From: UBA1181 sp045226255 | Lineage (GTDB): Bacteria > Bacteroidota > Bacteroidia > Bacteroidales > Paludibacteraceae | Length of the DNA: 54,419 nt | NCBI GenBank assembly: GCA_045226255.1 | Contig: JBGVCG010000028.1 | Location: 1-54,419 of the forward strand | Direction: 5' to 3' | Shown: positions 40,830 through 51,298 of the stretch, one piece after another | Position numbering within the stretch: position 1 is the first letter of the stretch | How the letters are laid out: every line of letters starts with the position of its first letter | Notes under the pieces: model-generated | What the model was told of the DNA's origin: nothing | The model's input: the letters and a program-made list of their open reading frames with translations, nothing else | Databases searched by the model: none | Program-made: the position numbers and the translations under genes

Positions 40830-42173
40830 ATGGAATTGAATGCACTTACAGCAATATCTCCTGTGGATGGAAGATATAGGAGCAAGTCTGAATCCTTGTC
40901 TGAGTATTTTTCTGAATTCGCTTTGATTCGTTACCGGGTTCGTGTGGAGGTGGAGTATTTCATCGCCTTGTGCGAGTTGCCTTTGGACAACCTGAAGTCT
41001 TTCGACCATGGCAAGTTCTCTCAACTGAGAAGCATCTACAAGGATTTCACCTTGGCGGATGCCCAGAAGATCAAGGACATTGAGAAGATCACTAACCACG
41101 ACGTGAAGGCGGTGGAATATTTCATCAAGGAAAAATTCGACGCATTCGGCTTGCAGCAATTCAAGGAGTTCATTCATTTCGGACTGACTTCCCAAGATAT
41201 CAACAACACCTCTGTTCCTCTTTCCGTCAAGGAGGCTTTGGAGCAGGTGTATGTGCCTAATATGGAGAAATTGATCTCCGAGTTGGCTAAAAGGGCCGAG
41301 GAGTGGAAAAATATTCCTATGCTGGCTAAGACCCACGGACAACCAGCTTCCCCAACTCGTTTGGGCAAGGAAATCATGGTCTTCGTCAGCCGTCTCCAGA
41401 CTCAATTCGACCAGTTGAAGTCTCTCCCTTGCAGCGCTAAGTTCGGTGGTGCCACGGGTAACTTCAACGCCCATCATGTGGCATACCCCCACTTCGATTG
41501 GAAGGCGTTCGGTAACCACTTCGTGAACGATGTCTTGGGCTTGTCCCGTGAGCAATGGACGACCCAAATCTCCAACTACGATAACTTGGGCGCCATCTTC
41601 GACTGCCTGAAGCGTATCAATACGATCATGATTGATATGAACCGCGATTTCTGGCAATATATCTCCATGGAGTATTTCAAACAGCAAATCAAGGCGGGCG
41701 AGGTCGGCTCATCCGCCATGCCTCATAAGGTCAACCCGATCGACTTCGAGAATGCGGAGGGTAACTTGGGTATCGCCAATGCGATATTGCAACACCTCTC
41801 CGCTAAGTTGCCGGTATCCAGGCTGCAGCGTGACTTGACCGATTCTACGGTTCTGCGCAATGTGGGTGTTCCTTTCGCCCATACGATCATCGCTATCCAA
41901 AGCTCGTTGAAGGGTATTGGTAAGCTGCTCTTGAACGAAAAGGCTTTGCAGGCCGATCTGGATAAGTGCTGGGCTGTTGTGGCAGAGGGTATCCAGACCA
42001 TCCTTCGTCGTGAGGGTTACCCTAACCCGTACGAGACGTTGAAGGCGTTGACGAGAACAAACGCAGGTATTACGGAAGATTCCATAAAGAGTTTCATCGA
42101 CACGTTGGAGGTGAGCGATTCCGTAAAGGCTGAATTGCGTGCCATCACTCCTCATAACTATTTCGGTATTTAA
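40830..42173 (+). CDS. purB: Adenylosuccinate lyase
   Basis: 447 aa from the ATG at 40830 (MELNALTAISPVDGRYRSKS); the frame is open 28 codons upstream through the promoter, which is not coding. Conserved fumarase-superfamily signature SSAMPHKVNPIDFENAEGN (~288-306), plus HFGLTSQDINNTS and KTHGQPASPTRLGKE. E. coli-type PurB. It removes fumarate from SAICAR and adenylosuccinate in purine synthesis. Its TAA shares one base with the ATG of the ABC exporter, so the two are probably translationally coupled. Confidence 0.97.
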   Translation: MELNALTAISPVDGRYRSKSESLSEYFSEFALIRYRVRVEVEYFIALCELPLDNLKSFDHGKFSQLRSIYKDFTLADAQKIKDIEKITNHDVKAVEYFIKEKFDAFGLQQFKEFIHFGLTSQDINNTSVPLSVKEALEQVYVPNMEKLISELAKRAEEWKNIPMLAKTHGQPASPTRLGKEIMVFVSRLQTQFDQLKSLPCSAKFGGATGNFNAHHVAYPHFDWKAFGNHFVNDVLGLSREQWTTQISNYDNLGAIFDCLKRINTIMIDMNRDFWQYISMEYFKQQIKAGEVGSSAMPHKVNPIDFENAEGNLGIANAILQHLSAKLPVSRLQRDLTDSTVLRNVGVPFAHTIIAIQSSLKGIGKLLLNEKALQADLDKCWAVVAEGIQTILRREGYPNPYETLKALTRTNAGITEDSIKSFIDTLEVSDSVKAELRAITPHNYFGI

Positions 42174-44032
42174 TGGGTTTCACTGGAGGTTCGATGGAAA
42201 ATAAGAAGGTGAAAATCCCTTTCATAATGCTGATCCGGCGTTTCGTGGGTCCTTACAAGGGCTACGTTGTGCTGAATGTGTTGTGTAATCTTCTTTCCAC
42301 GGTCTTTAGCCTCTTCTCTTTCGCATTGCTGATCCCTATCTTGGAGATCCTTTTCAAGACGAATAACACGGTATATGAGTACATGCCTTTCGCTTGGGAT
42401 ATGGGGGTCATCAAGAACAATGCTTATTGCTGGGTTTCCCATTATATAGTGCAGAATGGCCCGATGAACACGTTGATGCTTTTGAGCGTCGCCTTGATCG
42501 TGCTGACGTTTTTGAAGACGTTTATCTCCTATTTGGCCAGCTATTTCATCATTCCGATGCGTTCTGGCATTGTCCGTGACTTGCGTAACCAACTCTACCG
42601 TAAGGTAGTGGATCTTCATATCGGCTTTTTCCAGAAGCAACGGAAAGGGGATATCATGTCGCGTATGTTAGGCGACGTGGGCGAAGTGGAGAACTCAATC
42701 ATGAGTTCGGTCGAACTCCTCTCCAAAAACCCGGTGATGATTATTGTCTACTTGTCAATCATGTTTCTGCTGAGTTGGCGACTGACCCTCTTTGTGATGG
42801 TGGTGTTGCCTCTGGCTGGATTCATCATGGGTAGGGTGGGACGCTCTTTGAAGAAATCGTCGAAGGAGAGCCAGACTCAATTAGGACAGTTGCTTTCCCA
42901 AATAGAGGAAACGCTGAGTGGACTTCGTGTGATCAAGGCATTTAATGCGGAGCATGCGGTGATTCGCCATTTCGGGAAGATGAACGACAATTTGCGTCGG
43001 GTGGTGAACAAAATGAACCGGCGTTATTCGTTGGCCCATCCTATGAGCGAGTTCCTTGGAACGGTTACCATTGCGGTGGTCCTCTTCTTCGGAGGTGTGT
43101 TGATTTTGAACGACAACAGTTCGTTGTCCGCCTCCGAGTTTATCTATTACCTTGTCATTTTCTACAGCATCATCAATCCGGCGAAGGAACTCTCCAAGGC
43201 GATGTATAGCGTGGAGAAGGGATTGGCTTCGTTGGAGCGTATCGATGTTATCTTGTCCGCTACCAACCCATTGAAAGCTGTGACAAATCCAGTGAGGGTT
43301 ACCCCATTCCATAAGGAGATTGTCTATAAGGATGTTTGGTTCAAATATGCGGACGATTGGGTGCTGAAAAACATTAACCTGACGGTTCCGATGGGTCGTA
43401 CGGTGGCCTTGGTCGGACAGTCTGGTTCCGGCAAATCGACGATGGTCGACCTTTTGCCGAGGTTTTATGACGTGACCCAGGGTGAGATCACCATCGATGG
43501 GGTCAACGTGAAGAACATGTCTACGTATGATTTGCGTTCCTATATGGGCAACGTGAACCAGGAGGCGATTTTATTTAACGACACAATATACAACAACATT
43601 ACGTTTGGGGTCGATAATGCCACAGAGGAGCAGGTCATTGAGGCGGCGAAGATCGCTAATGCGCATGACTTTATCATGGCGACGGAGGATGGATATCAGA
43701 CGAATATCGGGGACAAGGGAGGAAGGCTCTCTGGCGGACAACGTCAGCGCATCAGCATTGCCCGCGCTATCCTGAAGAATCCACCTATCCTGATTTTAGA
43801 CGAGGCCACCTCTGCATTGGACACGGAATCTGAGCGCCTGGTGCAGGAGGCTTTGGAGCGTTTGATGAAGACGAGGACGACCATCGTTGTCGCTCATCGC
43901 TTGTCCACAATCAAGAATGCGGATGAAATTTGCGTGCTAAAAGATGGCGAGATTGTGGAGCGAGGAAGCCATGCGGAACTGATTTCTCAGGATGGAGTCT
44001 ACAAGAAATTGTACAATATGCAGTCTTTCTGA
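42173..44032 (+). CDS. ABC exporter, fused permease and ATPase (MsbA-like lipid/multidrug type)
   Basis: 619 aa from the ATG overlapping the purB stop; an ATG at 42194 with GGAGG just upstream (42185-42189) would give 612 aa. N-terminal six-helix membrane domain (~20-330), C-terminal nucleotide-binding domain (~360-600) with Walker A GQSGSGKST, signature LSGGQRQRISIARA, Walker B PILILDEATSALD and an H-loop VVAHRLSTIKN. A half-transporter that works as a dimer, probably exporting lipid or a hydrophobic compound across the inner membrane. Confidence 0.93.
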   Translation: MGFTGGSMENKKVKIPFIMLIRRFVGPYKGYVVLNVLCNLLSTVFSLFSFALLIPILEILFKTNNTVYEYMPFAWDMGVIKNNAYCWVSHYIVQNGPMNTLMLLSVALIVLTFLKTFISYLASYFIIPMRSGIVRDLRNQLYRKVVDLHIGFFQKQRKGDIMSRMLGDVGEVENSIMSSVELLSKNPVMIIVYLSIMFLLSWRLTLFVMVVLPLAGFIMGRVGRSLKKSSKESQTQLGQLLSQIEETLSGLRVIKAFNAEHAVIRHFGKMNDNLRRVVNKMNRRYSLAHPMSEFLGTVTIAVVLFFGGVLILNDNSSLSASEFIYYLVIFYSIINPAKELSKAMYSVEKGLASLERIDVILSATNPLKAVTNPVRVTPFHKEIVYKDVWFKYADDWVLKNINLTVPMGRTVALVGQSGSGKSTMVDLLPRFYDVTQGEITIDGVNVKNMSTYDLRSYMGNVNQEAILFNDTIYNNITFGVDNATEEQVIEAAKIANAHDFIMATEDGYQTNIGDKGGRLSGGQRQRISIARAILKNPPILILDEATSALDTESERLVQEALERLMKTRTTIVVAHRLSTIKNADEICVLKDGEIVERGSHAELISQDGVYKKLYNMQSF

Positions 44033-44171
44033 TGTTAAAAAGTCTTTAATCCTCGACCGTAAAAGGTGTATTTTACCCGATTTTGGCTCTAAAAATCATT
44101 GAATTATCGAGTTGTTTTAACATTTTTTGCTTTTTTTATGTCAATTTGGGGGTCGGTGTGTAAATTTTTTG

Positions 44172-44179
44172 TATATTCG
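44172..44179 (+). promoter_or_regulatory. Near-consensus -7 box of the giant adhesin gene
   Basis: TATATTCG, one mismatch to TAnnTTTG; a TTTG at 44145-44148 could be the -33, spacer 23. The transcript leader would be ~80 bases. Confidence 0.5.
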
Positions 44180-44267
44180 CCCGTCTTTGTGTGGACAAAA
44201 ATGAACATCACAAAGTGCTGGAGTTGTAAATGAGTTTAGAAACTTGCGTAAGAAACAACATAGTTCG

Positions 44268-47200
44268 ATGAACATGAAAAACATGAAAACAATGTCTTTT
44301 TTAAGAAATTTGTCGAAATTCTTCTTGGTGGCTACAGCTTTGACACTGGGTTGTATGCCTGCATTTTCGGAATTTACGAAGGTTAGGTCTGATGGCGGAT
44401 GGAATGGTAAAGTCACGAAATTGGATATCATTGGTGATTATTACCAGTTCACTTTGGATAAATTCAGGGGAGAAATCGTTATAGAGACGGATATCGAAGC
44501 TGATACCATCTATTTGCCGAATATTAAGGACACGAAAGGTTGGGTGCTAGAGGACGATAAGGCTGTGAAAGTGCAGATTAACGACGAAACCTCAGGCTTT
44601 CTTTGCGTTAGTTATGACAGGCCGACCAATTCCGTAAGCGTCGCTTATGGCTCTTGTAGCGGTACGATTGCTGTTGACAAGAACAGGGTGTGCAAGGGAG
44701 GTGAAGTGAATTTCAGCGTGGAAAATGGGGATGCGAGCGCATCTAAGCGTTGGGGTTTACTCTCCAATGAGGGGCGTGACACAACGTGGTTGTCGACCTA
44801 TGATAATCGTGACGCTTTCACTTATACGGTAACTGACTCCATCGTGATGTTGCTGAAATATACGACTTCATCCGGTCTTGTTTCCTATTCTTCTGCGAAA
44901 ATCGACCTTTCATTGGCCGACTGCGGATATACGGTCACTTCTAGTGTGACGAACATTTGTCCGGGAGATCCTGTCGTGCTCACTTCCGATTACACGGAAG
45001 GTACTACTTATGAGTGGAGACGGAATAACGGGAAGGTCCTCGCCATAACTAACGTGCCTACACTTTCGTTGAATCCATTGAACTCGACTAAATATAAATT
45101 ATATGTTGATGGCCTGTTCGCCGGCGAAACGGAAGTGAAAGTGTCCGGTTGCGGTTTCTATATCTCTTCTTACTATCCTACTGATATGTGTATGCAAGAT
45201 TCCAACTCGCTGGTTGCGATCGGAGAGGATATGTTGGCGGATGTGGGCAAAAATGTTTTTGAATGGCAAATGTCTGAGGACGGAGAAAAGTGGACTACCA
45301 TCAAGACAAATACGAGCAACCGTTTGAATGTATTCCCTGAGGAGGATAGATATTACCGTGCAGTATATAAGGGAGAATATACATCACCTTTCTTCTATGA
45401 AGCGCCTAATTGCGAAGATAATGGAGATTGCCGTGGCTTGCAGACGAGAACGTTGTTCTATGAGTCCTTTGGTTACTTTATCGATGAGCATACCTACGTT
45501 TCTGATAAGGAGGTCTTCGTCAATGACATGCAATTGACAGGTGCTGTCGCTGGTCGTAAAAACGGTTCTATTGTCGGCTATGCAGGTAATCATTCAAGTG
45601 ACAATAGCGGCGTGGATTATATGACTCGTATCATGTATGAGGGAAATAGTGGTAGGGGATCAGGATACTATAGCGTAAGGGAAGATAGAGACTATGGTTC
45701 ATTGGAGACGAGGCCGAATGATGGAATCACTACGTTCCATATCCAGAAATATGTAGCTCCGGATCCGAACGGATATGTGGTGCCAGCCACTCGTTTTGTT
45801 CGATTGGAGGATGGACGCTCTAACCAATTCGTGGGAACGGATGGACACTTGTTCTTGCAGGCGAACCCGATACTCCCAGAATATGCCGATTGGACAGATA
45901 ATAGAGCATTCCGTTTGCAGGATGGTTACTATGCCATCGTGGCGAATCCGGATTCCGTTGACCGCCATGACCATGAATCTTATGTGGAGGGCTCTGATAA
46001 CACAGGTAATGTGAATGGCGCCATGTTGTTCGTGAACTGTGGTGAGACATCCCATAGTAGGGCTGCCATCTATGCGCAGCGTGTGCATCTGGGTTGTCCT
46101 GCCGACCGTTTCGCATTTAGCATGGCAGTGAAGAATGCGACTAAATATCGTATGAAGGATGGCTATGAGCAGAACCCAATAAACGTGTCGGTTTACCTGT
46201 TGAAGGATGAAGGCTCTGATGTGTTGCCTGATGCCTATAGAACGATGGGATCGGTTCCTGCCGAAAGCATTTTGAATAACGATATTGAGTCTGGAAATAT
46301 ACCTGCGGGATCTGACGAATGGCATGAGGTTGATCAATATGTGCAGTTGGATCCTTCACAAAAGGTGCAATCTTTGTGGGTCGTTCTTTACAACAATGGT
46401 CCTTCAGGTAATGGTAACGACTTGTTGTTGGATGATATCTCCTTCTCCGTATGTTTGCCTAAGGCTGAACTTTCCGCCAAAGTGGACGGCGAGTTGATTA
46501 CGGGTGCGCTTACCGTTTGTGACGGTCGTGACGTGGAGTTGGTGGCGAAGCAGAAAGGTGATTATATCCAAAATCCTGTTTACTTGTTCCAATATTTCGA
46601 TAAGGACACCCAGTCTTGGGAGGATATGAAGGATTATTCGGATGAGTCTACTTATAAGAAGACCAATGCGATTATTTCCGTGACAGATCCTCGTTTCGTG
46701 GGTGATATCCAGTATAGGGTAATTATCGGTTCTAGCATTGATGAGTTGAGGGATGTGGAGTTGCATTCAGGAGATGTATGTAATGAGTTCCTCGTGGCTA
46801 CTTCCGACATCGATATTAAGAACACATACGGTGGTCCGATGTGTGGGGATAATCCTGAGGAGAAGGTTTGTTTCGTTGTTGATGACACTGTCACTGTTAA
46901 GGGTTGTCGTCAGTTGACGAGGAGTGATCATACATGGAAAATGTATTGGAAGAGTGAGTCTGGACAGATGTTGGTCGACACGATGGAGGTGACAGGTGTT
47001 GATTCTGACGAAATCCATTTCATCATTGACAGGAATTATAACGTGAAGGTATTTGACCGCAACTGGAATAATGTGACTTCTACGGACTCCGTCGGCATGT
47101 CACAGATTATATTTGGTGGTGTCGATGAGGGCGGTTGTGTTCATGAACAAAAATTCACGTTAGTTGCGAAACATGTTGTTAATTTGAATTATAATGAGTC

Positions 47201-50200
47201 CAGTACGATCGGTTGTGACTCCGTGCTTGTGCAAATCTATAAGGATGTGCCTGAGGCTGGCCTCAAATGGGAGTGGGGTGTAGCCGGACGCGAGGTGATC
47301 ATCAATGATACGGCGCGCGTGTTCTATCCATATGGTTTGTTGGAAACTTCTACGATATCGGATACGCTGTATATCTCTGTGATAAATGATGGAGATCAGT
47401 TCTGTGCTCCTGCTGATCCGATGAAGGTTCCTTTCAGGGTGAACAATGTTTCGTATGGTGTCTCTGTTGTCCCTAGTTCGAATCCTATATGTGTGACGCC
47501 GGGACAAAACGAGGATGATGTGTTGATGGAGTTGGTTGCACATATTACTCCAACGGTTTCGACAGATATCATTACGAAGTATAATTGGAGATTAGACTTC
47601 GGAAAAGGTGATGTGGTGGATACAACTTCAACCGACACCATTCTTCTACTGACATATAGGGATTTGGTTCATAGAACTGGACGTCAAATGACGGCTGACA
47701 TCATCTCTACCGAAACGGTTGATTGTGGTACTATTAAGAATAACGACTCTACTTCGAAGGCTGGCGTGGATATCCGTGAAGGTGCGCTTTCATTGTTGGT
47801 TTCAGCTGAGAATGACAAGATATGTTTGAGTTCCACGGATACCATCGCATTGAAAGCAACGATCAGCCCTATTGCGGCGATGACGAACTTGTCGTACTTC
47901 ACTTTGTGCGAGTCTAGGGATTCTTTCCTTGCTGTTCCGACTGTCGTTACGGATAGTTCCTATATGATTTACATCGATAAGAAGACGTATCCGAGTGTGT
48001 TCGAAGTGGGAGCCACTAGATACTATTCTATCAGAGCTTACGATAGATATTGTAGCGCAAATAGCACTTCTCCTTCTGTCGCTGTATATCTGAATGAATA
48101 CAAGTTCGACCTTTCCGATGAGGGTAATGATCATAAGGAATGTTTGGAATTCGGCGACAAATTGGTGGTTAGCGCTGGTCTGACTGATCCTAAAGCTGCT
48201 AAGTTGATCAAATCATACAAGTGGTATAGGGATGGCGAATTCGTCGGCGGTACTGGTCTTACTCACTCTTTCGTTGTGGGTGAGAGTAGCAATTCCTTCT
48301 ACAAATTGGTGGCAAGTGATGGTATATGTGATGATGTGGCGGATTCTTTGCAGATCGCAGTCAGCATCAAGTATAAGACTAGTTTGTCCGCAAGTAAGTT
48401 GACGACGTGTGAGGCTGACGATAGCGCTACCGTGCATGTCTCCTTCTCTCCTGCCTCTTCTATTTTGCAGGTGAAACAGTTTGAGTGGCATGCTGTCGTT
48501 GGCGGAAAAGATACTATCATGTACACGGGTAATCATGCGGATTCTGTTCTCGTGATTAATTCACAGCGATTCCCTTGGTTGGTTCGCGCAGGTGTGAATG
48601 CGAAAATATATCTGATTACCAGGGATAGCATTTGTGATGATGTGAAGTCCGATGGCGAACTTGACTTCAGATTCAACTCTCCATATGAAATGTTTGTTGA
48701 TTACAGCGGTGCTTCCGTTTGTGTGCCAAGTGAAAAAGATATTGATCTCGACACTATTCTTTTGCGTGTTAAAGTCAGAATTGAACCTCCAGAGGCTGAC
48801 GTACAGGTGTCCAACTTCATATGGCATTATAAAGCAAAGGACGAGACATTCTGGAATGTGATGAATACCTCTGTTAACCACTTGGAGATGACATATAATG
48901 ATTTGAAGGGTTATAAAGGAAAAGATATTGATTTGTATGTCACTTCATACGATGATATTTGTGTGTCTGGAAAAACTCCGGAAATGAGTGATACGATGAA
49001 GATTGAGATTCGTGTTGGAGGATTTAATGTTACCTTGGATGATATGCCAGACGCTTATTGTGTGGAATCGTTGGATGATGCATCTTTCCTTCTGAAGGCT
49101 CTTGTTATACCTTCTGATGCTCGAAACAATGTCTCCAAGTTCTATTGGTACGATAATGGTGTGATTATCGATTCCACGGAGGCGGATAGTATCATTCTCA
49201 ACAAGGATACATATTTGAAGGCCTTCTCTGCAGGTTATACGGCTAATTTTGCGGTGTCTGCTTATGATAACCATTGTGAGCATGATACAGTTAGGTCGAA
49301 TGAATCTTGGACTGTTAGGTTCAATACTCCGTTCACGTTGATGTTCGACATCCCATCTCATAAGATTTGCTTGCCGCCTACATCGGATGAGGCGGTGACG
49401 TTAACCGTTACTACGGAGCCGAAGGAGGCACAGCAACAAATCCAAGAGTATATCTGGAAGCGAACCACTCCATCTTTCCTTACAACAACGACTACGTCGG
49501 AAAAATTGAACTTGCGTGAAGCCAATTGGTTGGCAGTCTCTGACAGGATGTATTTCACTGTGACTGCTTATGATAATATTTGCTATAATGAGGCAAATGG
49601 TGGTGCAGGTAAAGAGGACTCGTTCATGGTTAACCAGAACTTTGTGCCTACACTGAGTGTCGATGACCATTATATGTGTTCTGTGGATGATAATGTGGAG
49701 GTGACGGTTTCCATCGATCCGAAGGAAGCTTTCGTGAAGAATTATACGTTCTACTATATGTATAAGGGGGAAAGGAATCCATTGAATGCTACTGATCTGT
49801 ACAAAAATGTATTCTCTTCTTCTGACCCGATGTTGCCGGCAGATATGAAGGCAGGTGATGTCTTGGACTTCTTTGTTAAGGTGGATGATGATGGCGTCTG
49901 CGGACCAATTGAGTCTGACCGCTCTGTTGTCTATGTTCAGACTCCATACGAATTAACCCTTACGACGGATAAACAAGCGGGTTGTGTGAATGGTGACGTT
50001 ACGTTTGCGATTTCCGCGATCGATCCGGATGGTTCTGAACGGTTCATCAAACAGTATATCTGGTACGACGGAAGTACGGTTATTGATGGTGTTTCTAAGT
50101 TGCAGAAAGCATATACGACTAAGTCAATGACGGTCGGAACCCATAAGGTTACCGTTATGTCAGTAGATAGTATCTGCCCTAATGTTACTTCTAATGCCCA

Positions 50201-51260
50201 GGATGTTGTCATCAACGACTCTTTGCGCGTTACCTTGACTCCTTCGACTTACACGTATTGTTATCCTAATGATGGCTATGTAAAGTTGAATGCTCAAGTG
50301 ACTACAGGTACTCCTGTGAGATACGAATTGTATGATGCAGTCTCAGGCGCTCGCATGAAGACTGTGCCAAATTCAGCTCCGCTGTGTACTTTCGAGGGTT
50401 GTACTCCTACAGAAACCAACAATTCATTCTTTGTCCGTGTGTTTGATGATGTTTGTAGCTACGACGAAGCGACAGCTGCCTTCGCATCGACCTCAATTAA
50501 TGTTCACGTTCCTGTGAATTTTGAGGTTCAAATCAAAGATGGTGTCAAAGATGTTTGTGTGGGTGATTCAATTGAATTATCTTTGATCCCAGTTTCGGGT
50601 TCTCCTACGTACTATTATGTCTATGGTAAGTCTTCGGAAACTGTAGAACGAATTGTGGCGCAGGATACCACTGTCTTCTATGATGTTGCGCAGAAGGGTG
50701 GTTACTTGAATTATACGGTTGTGGCAATTGACGAGATTTGTCCGAATTCATCGGAGTCTAACGGTTCCGTATTCGTTCATGAGAGTCCAGTTGTACAACT
50801 GTATGCGAACAAAGAGAATGTTATTATCGGTGCAGATATCGAATTATATGCTGATCCTGAAGTGGGTTCGCCTACCACGTATGAATGGTTCTGTGATGGA
50901 CGCTCGTTTGATGTGACATCAGTTAATAGGACGACATATTTGCCGGAGTCAACTTCGGAATATTCCGTTGTGGCGTCCGATGGTGTTTGTCCTTCCGCTA
51001 CTTCCTCTATTGTCTTGGAGGTTAAGTTGCCGACAGCTTTCACTCCGTACGTTGTGGATGGTTATAACGACACGTTCATGCGTGGTTTCACGGTGATGGT
51101 CTTCGATCGATATGGACAGAAGATTTTTGAAGGAGACAATGGATGGTACGGACAGAAGGGTGATACCAAAGAGTTCGTGGATCCAGGTGTTTATTTCTAC
51201 AAGGTTGTCATGAAGAATGGCAGGGTAGAGAAGGGCACTGTCGAGGTAGTTTTTGAGTAA
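44268..51260 (+). CDS. Giant adhesin-like surface protein with ladder of Ig-like modules and divergent T9SS type-B tail
   Basis: 2330 aa from the ATG at 44268; the frame begins eight codons earlier at a TTG, and further in-frame ATGs follow at 44274, 44283 and 44292. Signal region MSFLRNLSKFFLVATALTLG to PAFS. N-terminal Ig-like modules (~30-390), then a jelly-roll/lectin-like domain (~395-745) with the NGNDLLLDDISFSVC ending seen in many Bacteroidota T9SS giants. From ~1050 to ~2250 about 12 Ig-like modules of ~75-115 residues follow, most with one Cys near the start and one near the end (for example KICLSS ... DRYC; SVCVPS ... DDIC). The C-terminus is a divergent CHU_C (AFTPYVVDGYNDTF, VMVFDRYGQKIFEG, DPGVYFYKVVMKNGR). 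No catalytic domain is recognised. Directly upstream of OmpA/PD40 and PorP/SprF genes, as SprB is upstream of SprF. Confidence 0.88.
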   Translation: MNMKNMKTMSFLRNLSKFFLVATALTLGCMPAFSEFTKVRSDGGWNGKVTKLDIIGDYYQFTLDKFRGEIVIETDIEADTIYLPNIKDTKGWVLEDDKAVKVQINDETSGFLCVSYDRPTNSVSVAYGSCSGTIAVDKNRVCKGGEVNFSVENGDASASKRWGLLSNEGRDTTWLSTYDNRDAFTYTVTDSIVMLLKYTTSSGLVSYSSAKIDLSLADCGYTVTSSVTNICPGDPVVLTSDYTEGTTYEWRRNNGKVLAITNVPTLSLNPLNSTKYKLYVDGLFAGETEVKVSGCGFYISSYYPTDMCMQDSNSLVAIGEDMLADVGKNVFEWQMSEDGEKWTTIKTNTSNRLNVFPEEDRYYRAVYKGEYTSPFFYEAPNCEDNGDCRGLQTRTLFYESFGYFIDEHTYVSDKEVFVNDMQLTGAVAGRKNGSIVGYAGNHSSDNSGVDYMTRIMYEGNSGRGSGYYSVREDRDYGSLETRPNDGITTFHIQKYVAPDPNGYVVPATRFVRLEDGRSNQFVGTDGHLFLQANPILPEYADWTDNRAFRLQDGYYAIVANPDSVDRHDHESYVEGSDNTGNVNGAMLFVNCGETSHSRAAIYAQRVHLGCPADRFAFSMAVKNATKYRMKDGYEQNPINVSVYLLKDEGSDVLPDAYRTMGSVPAESILNNDIESGNIPAGSDEWHEVDQYVQLDPSQKVQSLWVVLYNNGPSGNGNDLLLDDISFSVCLPKAELSAKVDGELITGALTVCDGRDVELVAKQKGDYIQNPVYLFQYFDKDTQSWEDMKDYSDESTYKKTNAIISVTDPRFVGDIQYRVIIGSSIDELRDVELHSGDVCNEFLVATSDIDIKNTYGGPMCGDNPEEKVCFVVDDTVTVKGCRQLTRSDHTWKMYWKSESGQMLVDTMEVTGVDSDEIHFIIDRNYNVKVFDRNWNNVTSTDSVGMSQIIFGGVDEGGCVHEQKFTLVAKHVVNLNYNESSTIGCDSVLVQIYKDVPEAGLKWEWGVAGREVIINDTARVFYPYGLLETSTISDTLYISVINDGDQFCAPADPMKVPFRVNNVSYGVSVVPSSNPICVTPGQNEDDVLMELVAHITPTVSTDIITKYNWRLDFGKGDVVDTTSTDTILLLTYRDLVHRTGRQMTADIISTETVDCGTIKNNDSTSKAGVDIREGALSLLVSAENDKICLSSTDTIALKATISPIAAMTNLSYFTLCESRDSFLAVPTVVTDSSYMIYIDKKTYPSVFEVGATRYYSIRAYDRYCSANSTSPSVAVYLNEYKFDLSDEGNDHKECLEFGDKLVVSAGLTDPKAAKLIKSYKWYRDGEFVGGTGLTHSFVVGESSNSFYKLVASDGICDDVADSLQIAVSIKYKTSLSASKLTTCEADDSATVHVSFSPASSILQVKQFEWHAVVGGKDTIMYTGNHADSVLVINSQRFPWLVRAGVNAKIYLITRDSICDDVKSDGELDFRFNSPYEMFVDYSGASVCVPSEKDIDLDTILLRVKVRIEPPEADVQVSNFIWHYKAKDETFWNVMNTSVNHLEMTYNDLKGYKGKDIDLYVTSYDDICVSGKTPEMSDTMKIEIRVGGFNVTLDDMPDAYCVESLDDASFLLKALVIPSDARNNVSKFYWYDNGVIIDSTEADSIILNKDTYLKAFSAGYTANFAVSAYDNHCEHDTVRSNESWTVRFNTPFTLMFDIPSHKICLPPTSDEAVTLTVTTEPKEAQQQIQEYIWKRTTPSFLTTTTTSEKLNLREANWLAVSDRMYFTVTAYDNICYNEANGGAGKEDSFMVNQNFVPTLSVDDHYMCSVDDNVEVTVSIDPKEAFVKNYTFYYMYKGERNPLNATDLYKNVFSSSDPMLPADMKAGDVLDFFVKVDDDGVCGPIESDRSVVYVQTPYELTLTTDKQAGCVNGDVTFAISAIDPDGSERFIKQYIWYDGSTVIDGVSKLQKAYTTKSMTVGTHKVTVMSVDSICPNVTSNAQDVVINDSLRVTLTPSTYTYCYPNDGYVKLNAQVTTGTPVRYELYDAVSGARMKTVPNSAPLCTFEGCTPTETNNSFFVRVFDDVCSYDEATAAFASTSINVHVPVNFEVQIKDGVKDVCVGDSIELSLIPVSGSPTYYYVYGKSSETVERIVAQDTTVFYDVAQKGGYLNYTVVAIDEICPNSSESNGSVFVHESPVVQLYANKENVIIGADIELYADPEVGSPTTYEWFCDGRSFDVTSVNRTTYLPESTSEYSVVASDGVCPSATSSIVLEVKLPTAFTPYVVDGYNDTFMRGFTVMVFDRYGQKIFEGDNGWYGQKGDTKEFVDPGVYFYKVVMKNGRVEKGTVEVVFE

Positions 51261-51298
51261 ATAGTAAAAATTAAATAATTTAGATTATGTATACTGAT

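Noticed and set aside
44268..44360. Lipoprotein signal in the giant adhesin (ALTLGC)
   Set aside because: The residue three before the Cys is Thr, not the usual Leu/Val/Ile, and a good signal-peptidase-I site (PAFS) follows; T9SS cargo normally uses that route.
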